64,000 bases of DNA, taken from positions 52,056,949 through 52,120,948 of the forward strand of contig OY744613.1 of the NCBI GenBank assembly GCA_963556255.1, read 5' to 3'. Shown piece by piece: positions 30,566 through 41,337 of this stretch; the stretch's first letter is position 1, and each line of letters opens with the position of its first letter. Under the pieces are notes generated by a model. It saw only the letters and a list, made by a program, of their open reading frames with translations, made no database searches and was not told the origin of the DNA. The position numbers and the translations under genes were made by a program. The stretch comes from Allolobophora icterica (taxonomy: Eukaryota > Annelida > Clitellata > Crassiclitellata > Lumbricidae).

Positions 30566-31231
30566 AAATGTATTCTACACTTTCCAAAATGGCTGAACTA
30601 AACTAAATGATCAATAACTATAGTACTAGTAAGCTTTCCAAAAACAATGTCTGCTAACGTTTAGGCTCAGTGCGAAGTAGCATACATAATTACACTTGAC
30701 ACCTAATGAAGCACGATTAAAATACCACTACTAATTTATATTAGTACCTTATCTTTTTTTGGTGAGTTTGCGTTGAAATGCATTTCATTTTGAGAACTTA
30801 TTGGTATACCACTCCCTTAGCAGACTGTTTCCAACGGTGTTTGTCTCAAGTGACTTCAAATGATGACCTGTTTGCGGATAAGCAGTTGAAATATATATAT
30901 TAGTAAAATGGAACAATTTTTGTTTTAAGAAATTGTAGTCTGCAAGATTGTTTCAAACACTTCAGCTATTAGTGATGTACAGGAGTGATTCCTGTACAGA
31001 TTTATTTCAAGTTAACCTGTTAATTATTTGTGACGTTTTTGCTCCAAGAGAAGACTATTAGAATTATGGAAATTTGCCTCAAGTGTATAATTTGCGATTG
31101 AATTTTAATTGGCTGATTTATAACAAAAGTAGCAAATTAAAAATTAAACCTTTTGATATACTGCAAATTGAGTTGAACTGTTTCTTTTGTAATTTAATGT
31201 AGGTTTCTTTTAGTTCTTATTATAGTATAGC
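30566..31231. other. non-coding spacer
   Basis: AT-rich; no coding or repeat signal beyond the target duplication at its start. Confidence 0.45.
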
Positions 31232-31790
31232 ATGACAAAAATAATTATTATTCCGAGTCATAAATTGATGGTACTACCAGTTGATAATAACTCTGCAATA
31301 ACTCTGATTCTTGTTATTTCCAAACTATTTGGATGTATTAGTTTAGAGATATGTGCAGAATGTTTTGAGATTCAAATGAGATTCAGGTTTGGCTTCAAAC
31401 GAGGAGGGGGCTGTGCTAATGCATTATTTGCAATGCGCTTCTCGATTGATTTCTGTGTTGATAGGGGAAGCACTGTATTCACAGCAGCTCTGTATATTAG
31501 CAAGGCATTTGCAACTGTTAATCATTATAATAAGCTGTATTCCAACCTCCTCAGATCTGGTGGTTGCCCAGTGTGAGCGGTCAATATTCTGGTAGATTGG
31601 TATAGTAAAATAGCAGGCACTGAGCATGTTTTAACGGTAGTACATGTGGGTCTAAGTTATTTGCAGCTAGGAACGTTGTTTAATATTTTCATTAATAACA
31701 CTGGTCAACAGCCAAAATGTATCGGTGATGAAATCAGTCAATTATAACTACTTTTGCTGTGCTGAAAAAGAATATGACATTAAGAAATGC
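31232..31790 (+). pseudogene. LINE reverse transcriptase, first fragment
   Basis: The plus strand encodes P-S-H-K-L-M-V-L-P-V-D-N, L-V-I-S-K-L-F, then F-G-F-K-R-G-G-G-C-A-N-A-L-F-A-M-R and A-L-Y-I-S-K-A-F-A-T-V-N-H, the central fingers and palm of a non-LTR reverse transcriptase (the normal L-D-I-S-K-A-F-D-T-V-N-H is altered at both Asp). After a shift, W-Y-S-K-I-A-G-T and L-F-N-I-F-I-N follow. The remainder with the active-site YADD is at 33290-33690; other repeats lie between. Confidence 0.75.
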
Positions 31791-31829
31791 TGTTTAGCTC
31801 TAGTTTTTATGATACAGTAAGTTTTAGTT

Positions 31830-32520
31830 TTAGTAGAGCACGGTCTGACCACTATAAAAGAAAAGTATGGCCGTCACGGAAGTCTCTGGATCCAGGAACT
31901 AAAAGTGTGCAGCACTGCCCACTAGTGGACCCCAAGAAGGTTTTGTTACCACCATGACATATAAAGTTGGGACTTGTAAAGAATTTTGTGAAGGCAATGA
32001 ACCGAGATGGTGAGGCTTTCAAGTACCTGAAAGAGAAATTCCCAAGACTGAGTGAGGCCAAAATAAAGGAAGGTGTGTTTATTGGTCCACAGATACGTGC
32101 ACTTCTGAAAGATGAACATTTTCATCAGATCCTCCGTGGTTTTGAGAAGAATGCCTGGAAATCATTCGAACTTGTGGTTGAAAATTTCCTGGGAAACAAG
32201 AAAGCAGATAACTTAAAGAACTGGTGACGAGACTTCTCTTAGCCTACCAGAAATTAGGCTGCAACATGTCATTGAAAATTCACTTTCTGCACTCTCATCT
32301 GGACTTTTTCCCTGATAACTGTGGTGCAGTTAGCGATGAACATGGTGAACGTTTCCATCAGGACATATCGACGATGGAAAACAGGTATCAGAGAAAATGG
32401 AGTCCTGCGATGTTAGCAGACTACTGCTGGACTGTGGTGAGAGATGCCCCAGATGTAGAGTACAAGCGACAGGCAAAGAAAAAAGAACGGTCTAATGCAG
32501 AGGAATTATGTTTCACCCAA
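31830..32520 (+). pseudogene. dispersed-element protein, C-terminal region with stop and frameshift
   Basis: Read across one stop (TGA near 31954) and one frameshift (near 32222), the plus strand gives D-H-Y-K-R-K-V-W-P, P-L-V-D-P-K-K-V-L-L-P-P, K-L-G-L-V-K-N-F-V-K-A-M, then L-G-C-N-M-S-L-K-I-H-F-L-H-S-H-L-D-F-F-P, E-H-G-E-R-F-H-Q-D-I and M-L-A-D-Y-C-W. I recognise this order from a protein present in many copies in insect and other invertebrate genomes, presumably from a mobile element; I cannot name the superfamily. The copy interrupts a LINE, so it is the younger insertion. Confidence 0.65.
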
Positions 32521-32689
32521 ATAATATTATATACTTTACGAATACAAAAAACTATTCTACAGGTACTTAGAAGTGTCTTTATAAAATTTCTATCAATGTT
32601 CTGTTTCAATAATGTCAATTTAGGTTTCGAACTTTGCGAAATATAAGAAAAACCATCTTTGCAAATATTTTCAATAGTCACCTTGTCAC

Positions 32690-33180
32690 CTTGTGCTGTC
32701 AACTCCTGGAGCTCTAGCGATCGTCATGATACACCTTTTCCATTGCTTCCTATTCGAAGTCAGGTCCCTTAGTTCTTCCAAATTCATGCCAGTTACATCG
32801 TGAATCTCATCCATCCATTTCTTCCTTGGTCGACCCCATCTTTTTTCCCCTCACCACAAGCCAACATCATTTCCTTTTCTAGCCCATCAGATCGCATAAC
32901 ATGACCAAAGAATCCTAGCTTCAATCTTATCGCCTTTTGTTTTAATGACTCTTCATTCTCGACACCAATCTCCACTCGTATTGATTCGTTCGTCCTTTTC
33001 TCTGTCCATGATGTTCTCAACATCTTTCTCCATATCCACATTTCACATGCGTTGTTCTTTGTCATTGTCCACGACTCACAGCTTGATTTCCATTTCTTCC
33101 TCTCTCTTTTTGTCCTGACATTATTATCTTGTATCCATTCCAGCTGAAATGTCCTTGTCCTTTCCATCTTGTCTCGCTTA
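32690..33180 (-). pseudogene. LINE C-terminal end, fragment
   Basis: The minus strand reads C-E-M-W-I-W-R-K-M-L-R-T-S-W-T-E-K-R-T-N-E, then L-K-L-G-F-F-G-H-V-M-R-S-D-G-L-E-K-E-M-M and G-R-N-G-W-M, the conserved end of endonuclease/RT-type LINE proteins. It is 5'-truncated as usual and appears to belong to the same family as the fragment at 14660-15257. Confidence 0.8.
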
Positions 33181-33195
33181 ATCCCAATTTCTTAA

Positions 33196-33262
33196 GCAGA
33201 TAAATTATTTTCATTATTTTCATTATTTTCATTATTTTCAATAATAATTATTTTCTATTTTC
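33196..33262. repeat. (TTATTTTCA)n short tandem repeat
   Basis: Four to five copies of a 10-bp CATTATTTT unit with AT-rich flanks. Confidence 0.8.
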
Positions 33263-33289
33263 AATAGTAGAGCTAATTAAATTTTTTTA

Positions 33290-33690
33290 AACACATTTCT
33301 GTAGTCACAGCATTGATACACATAGAAAAAAAGCAAGAAAATCAAAGATACAAAATTTCTTTTAAAAATTGTTGACCAGTGTAATTTTACTGTCGAGTCA
33401 AGAGCAGCTGAAGGTTGTTGTATTAACAAGTCCTGGTTAGGATACATCATGTATGCAGATGATAATATTTTGCTATCCACATTGGTAGTTCGACTTTAAG
33501 CCTTACTAGATAAATGCGGTGTTGTTAGTAGTTGTGCCAGCTAAGCCTAACATTTAATTGTAAGTAATCTTAGTACTTGTCTAGCGTTCGGTCCTCGATG
33601 CAAGGCCTCCCTGCCTGTTGGACAGAGTGAGGATAGATCAAAAGTGGGTAAAGTTTTCGGTTATCCAGTTTAGGCGCTTTAATTATTTTT
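33290..33690 (+). pseudogene. LINE reverse transcriptase, second fragment with YADD
   Basis: L-G-Y-I-M-Y-A-D-D-N-I-L-L-S at about 33437-33480 is the reverse-transcriptase active-site motif, followed by A-L-L-D-K-C and, after shifts, F-G-P-R-C-K-A-S-L-P-V-G. It continues the fragment at 31232-31790. Confidence 0.72.
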
Positions 33691-33829
33691 CGTTGGAATC
33701 ATGTGCATTATTCTTTTGTCAATATTTTGACTACATGTTTGTGCTATATTTTCATATCTATTCCAGCTTCTATTTTTTGTTTTTTCTACATTGCCATGGA
33801 CTAGGAAAAATCATTTTTAGCTTTATTTT

Positions 33830-34010
33830 CATCAAACTAGAAACTGGACGAGCGACGAAAATATAGCGAAAAGTAGAAGCTGGATGAGCAATGATTAAAA
33901 TATAGCTCAAACTAGACGCTGGATTATCTATGAAAATATAACTGAAAGTAGAAGCTGGATTCTCGGTGAAAATATAGCTCAAACTGGAAGCTGGAAGATC
34001 GTGAACCATT
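33830..34010. repeat. 33-bp minisatellite related to the MITE interior
   Basis: Five or so copies of a unit with AAACTAGAAGCTGGA and GAAAATATAGC, matching the interior of the MITE at 8369-8780 and the repeat at 36890-37050. No terminal repeat was found here. Confidence 0.75.
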
Positions 34011-34252
34011 CGTCCGTGAACCACTTGTCGTGACACCGATCGAAGGATAACAGTGCTCAAGTACCGGGTATATGAAGTAGGATAGGCCAAGCAAGTGTAG
34101 TAATGATCTTTAAAAAACTTGGAATCTTATTCAACCCATAGTAAAGATGAGAAACAGGAATAAAAAGCATTGAAAATTAATTGCTGTTTAACGATTATTT
34201 AACGTTTCGTAGGCCTATTTGTTGAACAAAAGTCCAATCAATTCAATGAGTA

Positions 34253-36025
34253 GGGGAGGGAGGGGCATGTTGTCTCAATTTTTACTTTTTTCGTTATGTA
34301 CACTGCGTAAATAAAGTTATTACAAATCCTATTAATGTACCGGGGAGTTATACCATTCCTTGACATAGTAAATGAAAAATAATGACAAAATATTAAAACG
34401 CACTATTTAATAAAATAGTTTAAACATGAGCCCCAACATGTGACAACTTACCCCGACATCGGGGTATGTTGTCTCGCAGATGGGGGCATGTTGTCACAAA
34501 TAACATTTGACACTGAAAAATAAAACTAAATATTGTAGGAATATTCAAAATCAATTATAAATAGTCTAATCCGACTATAAATAATAAAACCTGTCAACTG
34601 ACAACAAGAAACAGATTATGTCAACTACAAAAAACTACAAAGTATGCTAACAGTTAGAGTCGTTGACAAGAATTCTACTCCTGAACTACATTTTCCCTAT
34701 CAGCAAAATCGGCACACGACGTGTATAAATCAAGAATCAACGACGTCTTAAATGCTTATATTATGTAACGGAGGGAGCTGTCTTCAGCTAGCTGGCTCGG
34801 ATATGTTTAACCAGGACAGTTATTGATTCTGAGATTGTGAGGGAACTGAGGGGTGAGGAGTCATATCAAGGCCGACAATATGAGTGTGGGTCCATAACCC
34901 CATATACGATTTTGTAACTGATGAACTAAATCGCCACTAGAAGGCCAAGAGCAGGGCACCATCCTATTCACGAACGCTACGTCAAATCAGAGGGAGTTTC
35001 CAGAGAGTAGTCCAAAACAGGTCCAAGCCCGGTTTCCAAAAGGCCATATCAAATCAGAGGAAAAGGTTTTCAGAGAGTAGTCCCAAGGAGGTCCGAGTCC
35101 GGTTTCCAGAGGGCCAGATCAAGGGAGGAGACAGAGCCGCTGTTAAGGCAGATATAGTTTAGGGCGAGAAGAATTTTAAGGCGGAGGATCTGACGAGTTA
35201 GGGTAGGAGTAGGCCTACTTGAAAATGTGAGACTTCAGTTTTAAGTGGAAAGCCTTAGGGGTGAAACATAGAGGAATATGAGGGGGAATGAAGGACGTGT
35301 TACAATTATGATGACGGAACTGAAAATCTGAGGAATCCAGAGGAATCCAGGGGGAGATCATTCCAGACAGAGGCGTGGTGCTGTGTTGGATATGGCTCGG
35401 TTGGAGAACTTGAGATGTCAAGTGACTGGGGTCGAGAAAGACTGAGATGGTAGGATGATCAAACTATTTATTGGCATTGTTTAAGAAGTGGGGTACGGGC
35501 CCCAGTCCAAAAACGCATCATAGACCCATATATCCTGCAAATTAAACAGTCAAACTGGTATAGTACAATAAAATGTGACACAGACAATGACAGGGTATGT
35601 TTTGTCTCAAGCTTAAATTTGCATGGGGTATGTTGTCACAAATTGTGACAACATACCCCTTGCAAAAAATTCCTGAAGTTAACATCACCAGTGCAAAGTA
35701 AGTGCCTTCAACGTTCCAGCGCATTTCGTACTAATATAGCGGGTTCATAAGCTAAATAACGGTCTAGAAACAATTTGTATAAGTAAAAAACTCTTTCAAC
35801 ACAATGAAAATCATTAACAAGCAAGAAGATGCTTTTGGGTTGTGAAAAAAATGACATTTTGCCTGCTAACTAACCTTTATAGCTGTATTAACCAAAGTTA
35901 CTTATAAATGATATGGATGTTGTGTACACACATCCTGACGATATCAGCGCACAAAAGAACATACAGTTTTTTCTACACGATTGTTGAGACAACATACCCG
36001 TGAGACAACATGCCCCTCCCTCCCC
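34253..36025. mobile_element. pogo/Tigger-like non-autonomous element with 25-bp perfect terminal repeats
   Basis: GGGGAGGGAGGGGCATGTTG is exactly inverted at the right end, with identity for 25 bp, and TA lies on both sides (34251-34252 and 36026-36027). Internal copies of the terminal motif form a divergent pair at 34441-34475 and a perfect 35-bp palindrome at 35625-35659. No transposase is present; the middle (about 34860-35450) is other repeat sequence. Confidence 0.87.
34920..35120 (-). mobile_element. SINE-like repeat inside the pogo-like element
   Basis: The inverse matches the repeat at 44154-44345 (GGCCAAG-GCAGGGCACC, GTCAAATCAGAGGG, TTTCCAGAGAGTAGTCC). The GATTAC tail is missing here. 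Confidence 0.65.
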
Positions 36026-36034
36026 TAGGCCTAA

Positions 36035-36200
36035 TGGTAACACTCATGACCAGAAGAGCAGCAGAATGCGGTTCGATACCCGCAAACACCTCTCGCGAGC
36101 GCCTTGCATGGCTGCCAAAAAGTGTGTTTAAATAGTTGTACTGTCATGTTTCATTGTAATCTTACTTCGTTTGTCAGTTTGAATTAAGGATATACTTACT
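36035..36200 (+). mobile_element. tRNA-derived SINE, second family
   Basis: CTAATGGTAACACTCATG followed by GCGGTTCGATACCCGC provides A- and B-box-like elements. Downstream, GCGCCTTGCATGGCTGCCAA and TACTGTCATGTTTCATTG recur in the split copy at 49470-50235. Confidence 0.7.
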
Positions 36201-36630
36201 TACTTACTAACTTATTATTATTGATTATTTTATTTAGTTGCATTAAGACTAATCACCAGATGACACAAGCGTTTTAGTTGCTGAATCCAGATCCTGATTT
36301 TTCTGTTTGATTTTAGTGAACGACATTTTGAAGAACTTGACAAGGATAAAATCTCATTTTATAACGCCTTTCTTATGCTGGTAAATATTTAGCGTTACCT
36401 TTATTTATTATTACTTTGAATTTAAATATTATTTGGCGTTTGTATGTTTTAAGAACATCTGTATATTTATTTCGAAACGTACGACTCTTTCAACTTGTTT
36501 ACCCACAACAGTCTGAGTTCTGGTCTCTAACCCTAAGCCCTAATCGACCCTTACTACGCTTACCCTGAACCTAACCGACCCTCACGACGCAAAGATACCA
36601 CACAGGCACCCCGATTGTACATGTTTTCTG
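36201..36630. other. non-coding spacer
   Basis: No supported gene. A short run of CCCTAA-like words near 36528-36600 is too irregular to be telomeric. Confidence 0.4.
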
Positions 36631-37060
36631 AAATTGGAATTGCGATGCAAATATATATGGGGAGCCCGGTAGCGCATTGGATAACATCTGGCGTAGAGTG
36701 CGAGAGATACAGAGATCGAGTCCCATAGGCGGACATGCTTTGTAGGCTGCAATTTGCGCCGTGTATTGCAGGCTGTCTGTTCTGTTAGTAGTTAAGATTT
36801 ATCGCATAACATGTACATGTACAGCGCAGTGCGTTTGCAGGCGCTTAATTAAAGAATAAATATTATTATTATTATTATATCGTTTAAGTGCCGACATTAT
36901 CGTCGTCAATGGGCCATGAAAATATTTCATACTTAAACACGAACTAGAAGTCGGATGGTCGATTAAAACAATATTGAGTTCAAACTAGAAGCTGGATTAT
37001 CGATGACAATGTAACTGAAAATATATCATATTAAAAATCAAACTAGAAGTTATATGGTCA
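36631..37060. repeat. MITE-interior repeat split by a SINE
   Basis: GAAATTGGAATTGCGATGCA (36631-36650) and ATATCGTTTAAGTGCCGACA (from about 36877) are adjacent parts of the MITE interior (compare 8532-8572). Further units with CTAGAAG-(T/C)(C/T)GGAT follow to 37050. The terminal repeats of the MITE at 8369 are not found here. Confidence 0.7.
36656..36880 (+). mobile_element. tRNA-derived SINE, third family
   Basis: GGGGAGCCCGGTAGCGCATT begins a tRNA-like head with TAGCGCATTGGATAACA (A box) and GATCGAGTCCC (B box). The body ends in AGGCGCTTAATTAAAGAATA and (ATT)n. It is inserted in the MITE-interior repeat. The SINE split by the pogo element at 41338 has the same head. Confidence 0.82.
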
Positions 37061-37578
37061 GCAATGTAATGTACGGGACTGAAAACCTCTTTAATTTAGC
37101 AACGTAAACTCAGTTGCGAAAGCTGCAGACTGTTTTCTGTATCTTCAGAGAAACATTGTTTCTATCATAATAATAATGAAATTCGCAGTTTTCACGAACC
37201 CACTAAGCACAATTTAAAAACCATTATTTTCAAGTATAGTCATAGTTTGCAAAACTATAGTGTCATTTTAAGTATTGCCATCACTATCAGAAAATCGGCA
37301 GTAAAATTCCGAGTATCCGTCGTTTTCTTTTAATACTGAATATATTGTTTTAATTTAAAGAAAATTGTTGATATTCTTTAATAGCATACCCTTCACTAAC
37401 ACAAGCAGAAGCAGAAGATATTAGAAAAGAAATTCACAACTTCAGGAAAATTGACTCATGTTGTGCTTTACCAGAGAACTGACAGTAAGAAAGCAGCAAA
37501 CAATTTCATTACCAGTAAATCATCTCGGAAGATTACGATGAGAATTTGCAACACCAAAAGCAGAGAAAACATTCAAGG
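37061..37578 (+). promoter_or_regulatory. 5' block of gene F
   Basis: From about 37290 it matches the block before gene E, including GAGAACTGACAG and TC-CGGAAGATTACGAT. No TATA box or splice site can be fixed with confidence. Confidence 0.5.
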
Positions 37579-38925
37579 ATGAAGTTGTGTCAGAAAGCTT
37601 TTAAGGATAGTATGGACCTAAAGGATCATTCAAGAACACATTCTGGAGACAAAACATACAAATGTCAGCGATGTGATGAATCATTTACAGACGTTGGTCA
37701 TTTCTTTAAACACACCATGACTCACGCTCAACTAACAACATACAAGTGTGAATTCTGTGGAAAAGGATTCGCTAACAATTTTCAACTCGAATGCCACATC
37801 AGGATCCACACCGGCAAAAAAATATACAACTGTCAAATATGTCCGAAAACCTTTTTATGGAGCAGTCATGTGAATAAGCATATGACTGTCCACACAGCAG
37901 AGAAACCATACAAGTGTGAATTGTGTCAGGAAACGTTTAGGTATAAGACGGACCTGAAGAGGCATAGAAGAACACATCCATACCGATGTCACCTATGCGA
38001 CAAATTATATGCAGACAGTAGTCATTTGAATAACCACATGATATCCCACACTGGAGAAAAGCCATACAACTGTGAGTTGTGTGGAAAAGGATTCGTTGCA
38101 AAGTGTCGATTTAGCTACCACATGAAGTTCCACACTCCTGAAAAGATATACAGTTGTCAATTTTGTCAGGAAACTTTTTTCTGGAGCAGTGATTTGAATG
38201 AACACATGATTGTCCACATGGGGGAGAAACCATACAAGTGCGAATTGTGTCAGAAAGCTTTTAGAGGAACACATTCAGGAGAAATACCATACAAATGTCA
38301 CCTATGCCACAAATCGTTTTCGAACAGTAGTCACTTGAAACAACAGGTTATAACCCACACTGGAGAGAAACTACAGAAGTTTGAAGTATGCGAGAAGTTA
38401 TTTATCTATGAGAGTAGTTTGATTAAGCACAGTTTGCGAGCTCACACTGAAGAGAAACCATATAAATGCGATTTATGTTCCAAGGATTATGCATTTGAAG
38501 ATGATCTACAGAGACATTTGTTAACCCATAATGGAGAGACTCTGTGCATAGACAAGGTATTTGACATAGGGTTTGAAGATTCAAATACTGATGTTCTGGA
38601 TGAATATGTGAGAAGTCATACGAAGGAGAGGACATACACAAGTGAATCATGCCACACAGATATTGGATTTATAGATAATCTGTTGAGCCATTGCACAGCC
38701 CAAACAGGAGTAAAGCAAGACGTTCAAGATGTAGGAGATGAAAGACTATTTATTTCCAATAACAAACCTTTTCTAGTGAAGTCATATGGATGTGGGTTCT
38801 GTGGTGAAATGTTCGAAATAGAAATAGAATTTATAGAGCACTGCAATGAGGTTTGTTGTTTTCCAGTGGAAAGTGACTTTGCACCGTTATTTGAAGATGA
38901 TCAACAGCCTTACATTACTTCATAG
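37579..38925 (+). CDS. C2H2 zinc-finger protein with about 11 fingers (gene F)
   Basis: 448 residues from the ATG at 37579. The frame is open upstream to a TAA at 37516, but no earlier ATG exists. That start falls inside the first finger, which has only its second Cys (M-K-L-C-Q-K-A-F), so either this finger is dead or an upstream exon supplies the beginning. Fingers run to 38530. Two are joined without the usual linker (H-P-Y near 37975), one is cut short after C-Q-K-A-F-R-G (about 38270), and two have lost a ligand (His to Gln near 38345; Cys to Phe near 38380). The tail has the D-V-L-D-E-Y signature of A and E, and the single box is at 38764-38895. Confidence 0.9.
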   Translation: MKLCQKAFKDSMDLKDHSRTHSGDKTYKCQRCDESFTDVGHFFKHTMTHAQLTTYKCEFCGKGFANNFQLECHIRIHTGKKIYNCQICPKTFLWSSHVNKHMTVHTAEKPYKCELCQETFRYKTDLKRHRRTHPYRCHLCDKLYADSSHLNNHMISHTGEKPYNCELCGKGFVAKCRFSYHMKFHTPEKIYSCQFCQETFFWSSDLNEHMIVHMGEKPYKCELCQKAFRGTHSGEIPYKCHLCHKSFSNSSHLKQQVITHTGEKLQKFEVCEKLFIYESSLIKHSLRAHTEEKPYKCDLCSKDYAFEDDLQRHLLTHNGETLCIDKVFDIGFEDSNTDVLDEYVRSHTKERTYTSESCHTDIGFIDNLLSHCTAQTGVKQDVQDVGDERLFISNNKPFLVKSYGCGFCGEMFEIEIEFIEHCNEVCCFPVESDFAPLFEDDQQPYITS

Positions 38926-39200
38926 ATAAAAATAGTTTTCAAATAAAACAACTATTATGAAACCTAGCATCTGTAGCACGATTGCGGAAGTTTAGAAGCT
39001 GCACCACTATTTTTCTCAGGAGTTAACTCTAAAACTATTATTGTCTGTATCATTTGCTATTCTAGGAGACTAATTATGAAGTGTACTGCAAGTGTTGAAG
39101 AGTAACACTGATTTTTGAAATGACAGTCAATCGATGTATATATTGAAATGTATAAATTTAAAAGTATAATATTAATAATTACTTGTAACTCCAATATGGC
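38926..39200 (+). other. 3' block of gene F
   Basis: Matches 802-1045 after gene A almost throughout (TTTGCTATTCTAGGAGACTA and on). Confidence 0.65.
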
Positions 39201-39229
39201 CAGTGTATAATGCAGAAGGCATCAACCGA

Positions 39230-39455
39230 TGGCACACCTGATCTAAGTCGTAATCAGATCGCAATAGAGAAGAATAGAGAAGAGTCGAATTTAACTGTAT
39301 GGCAGCGATGCAAGACACCAATCTGTCCTACTGGTCAGTTTACAATCGCCACCTAGGGTATAAAGGCTGAGTCAACCTTTTTGGGGCTAGCGTGTATCGA
39401 ACCCATGTCCTTCTGATCTTTGTGCCTGCGTGTTACCATTCAGTCATTCCTTACA
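39230..39455 (-). mobile_element. tRNA-derived SINE, minus strand
   Basis: On the minus strand GACTGAATGGTAACACGC and GGGTTCGATACACGC give the tRNA-like head. The plus-strand phrase AAAGGCTGA-T-AACCT is shared with the SINE at 41190-41337. Confidence 0.65.
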
Positions 39456-39735
39456 AACTGCAGTACAATAAAATATAATACACAGTACAGTACACAATAC
39501 AACAGTGTACAATACAATCAGTACCAGTAGGCCTACAACAGCTCAATATGGCACAGTAGTACCTACAGTGCAATACTGGTAGACTAAGTGTTCTGATACT
39601 CTAGTGTATTGTAGCAGTAGGCCTACAGCACACAACATTAAAATATATCGCAATAATATAGCAATAATATGAGTTATCAGAGCCGTAGTCTCATTTCAGC
39701 AGAGTGCCACTACAGTTCCAAGGAGAGTGAGATAT
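39456..39735. repeat. dispersed ACAGTA-rich repeat, copy 1
   Basis: Runs of CAGTAC and ATACA units lead to TCTGATACTCTAGTGTATTG and GTAGTCTCATTTCAGCAGAG. The same order of landmarks is found at 56555-57010. Confidence 0.7.
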
Positions 39736-39739
39736 GAGG

Positions 39740-40065
39740 ATGAGCAGGCTGACCGGGGTGGCTGGATAGTGAAGAGTTCGTGAAGGTCGTGTATGTTATA
39801 ATTTTATTGAGAATTTCAAGATGCATATTCGTTTTTGGTGTGGCAGAGTATTTCTGGAAACATTTCTCTAATAACTTAGAGAGTTATTTTAGAGCAAAAG
39901 TTGACAGCTTAAGACCACCGCTGGTTTTAAAATCAGCTAATCTTTAGCCTCAGGATTGAAATACACTGAGCATTTGAAAAGGACGTGACACAGTCGTTAC
40001 ATGTAGTATATTTGCTTAATTTGTGATATAGCCTAGTCGTGCTAGGGAAGATGAGAGGGCAGACT
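39740..40065 (-). pseudogene. possible P-element/THAP9-like transposase C-terminal relic
   Basis: The minus strand reads Y-H-K-L-S-K-Y-T-T-C-N-D-C-V-T-S-F, a stop, then S-G-G-L-K-L-S-T-F-A-L-K, and L-L-E-K-C-F-Q-K-Y. The order C-x2-C, then G-G-L, then E-K-C/V-F recalls the end of P-element-like transposases. It is short, has stops, and I saw no terminal repeats, so the identification is weak. Confidence 0.35.
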
Positions 40066-41189
40066 CTCGTCAGACTGCTAAGGAAAAAGCTTCCAAGACG
40101 AATTCCTATCCCAGACACCAATGGAATGCGAGGTTGAGGTATCACCGACTGAAATGTCGGGAAAAATCGTCGCAGTTCAGCAACATTGTCAAAACTTTCA
40201 ATCCACTTAGATTTAAACTTTATTATGTTGTAACCTGCTTCATCATTCAGAGGTGCTCCCGACTCAAGCACGGCCAAATGGAACAGTTTTCAGTCTGGTG
40301 TAGAACGTATGAGAGGGCGTTCTGGGGAGCAGGCGCAGCTCCGGAAGAAGCCCGTTCCATGCTGTTGGGCCCACCACTGAAAAACCACGATTCTGCCCGA
40401 TTCATGAGTTGCTGCAACAATCGTTGCATTAACCTCTGCCTCAATGCCTTGAATCACACGAGTAGGCTATTGCGTTTTCTTAAATTCTGTGACTGACGAC
40501 AAATATTTAGGTGGACTTGAACATTTTTAGGCCTATATATCATAGCTGGAAGGCGCCTACTTCATATTTTGTCCGCTCCCAGTTGCAACAAGCAAACTGA
40601 TTTTCAAAATAGATGTGGCTAAGGTAATGTGTTGTCAGTAAGTTGCCATCTCGACGAATACGTTGTTTCCACACAGCTAATCTTTCATTATCGTATGGAA
40701 CTTTTATAAGTTTCTCATCGATTATTTTTCAATTACTAGATGTGCAGCCAGGTGACCAACAAAAAGGTGACATTTTGTTCTCGTGTCTTTCTGATTTCTT
40801 AGTGTCAGGAAAGATGGCTAAGATTATTACCATCTAAAAGAAATAGAAACCAAAATGCAAATGAACAATATTTAACACATTTCCTGCGTATAAAAAAATA
40901 TAATGTGCATCTTAGTATAAATATAATATGCCATATTTACATGAGGTTATCATCGGTCTATTATTCTCTGTCATCTGTAACGGCACGGTATAAATAATTA
41001 AAACATTACATTCTCAAATAATAATAATATTTTCGTTTATTATTAAATCTGACTGACAGACCGCAGTCAGTTACAGTGAACATAGCCTACATATGGTAGA
41101 AACGGCAACCACGCAGGGCGCCTTTACATACATGTATTAGTAGAAGCACATATGATAACAGTTTTACAGGAGTCGAATATAACTGCTTA
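40066..41189. other. non-coding spacer
   Basis: The plus-strand frame at 40134-40496 (120 codons) has no recognisable motif and a mixed composition; I do not call it a gene. Nothing else stands out. Confidence 0.4.
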
Positions 41190-41337
41190 TACGGCTGCCG
41201 AATAGGCGCCAGATCACGGCCTACAATTCATTTAAACATCGCCGCCACCTAGCGAGTGAAAGGCTGAATTTAACCTGGGGTCTTACGGGATTCGATCTTG
41301 GTACCTGCTGCACTTCACGCCAGTGTGTTATCCATTA

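Noticed and set aside
36528..36600. Telomere-like CCCTAA words
   Set aside because: Spacing is irregular and interrupted (CTAACC, CCTAAG, CGACCC); not a telomeric array.
40134..40496. Plus-strand ORF of 120 residues
   Set aside because: No recognisable motif, and no splice or start context; its upstream part overlaps the possible P-like relic on the other strand.
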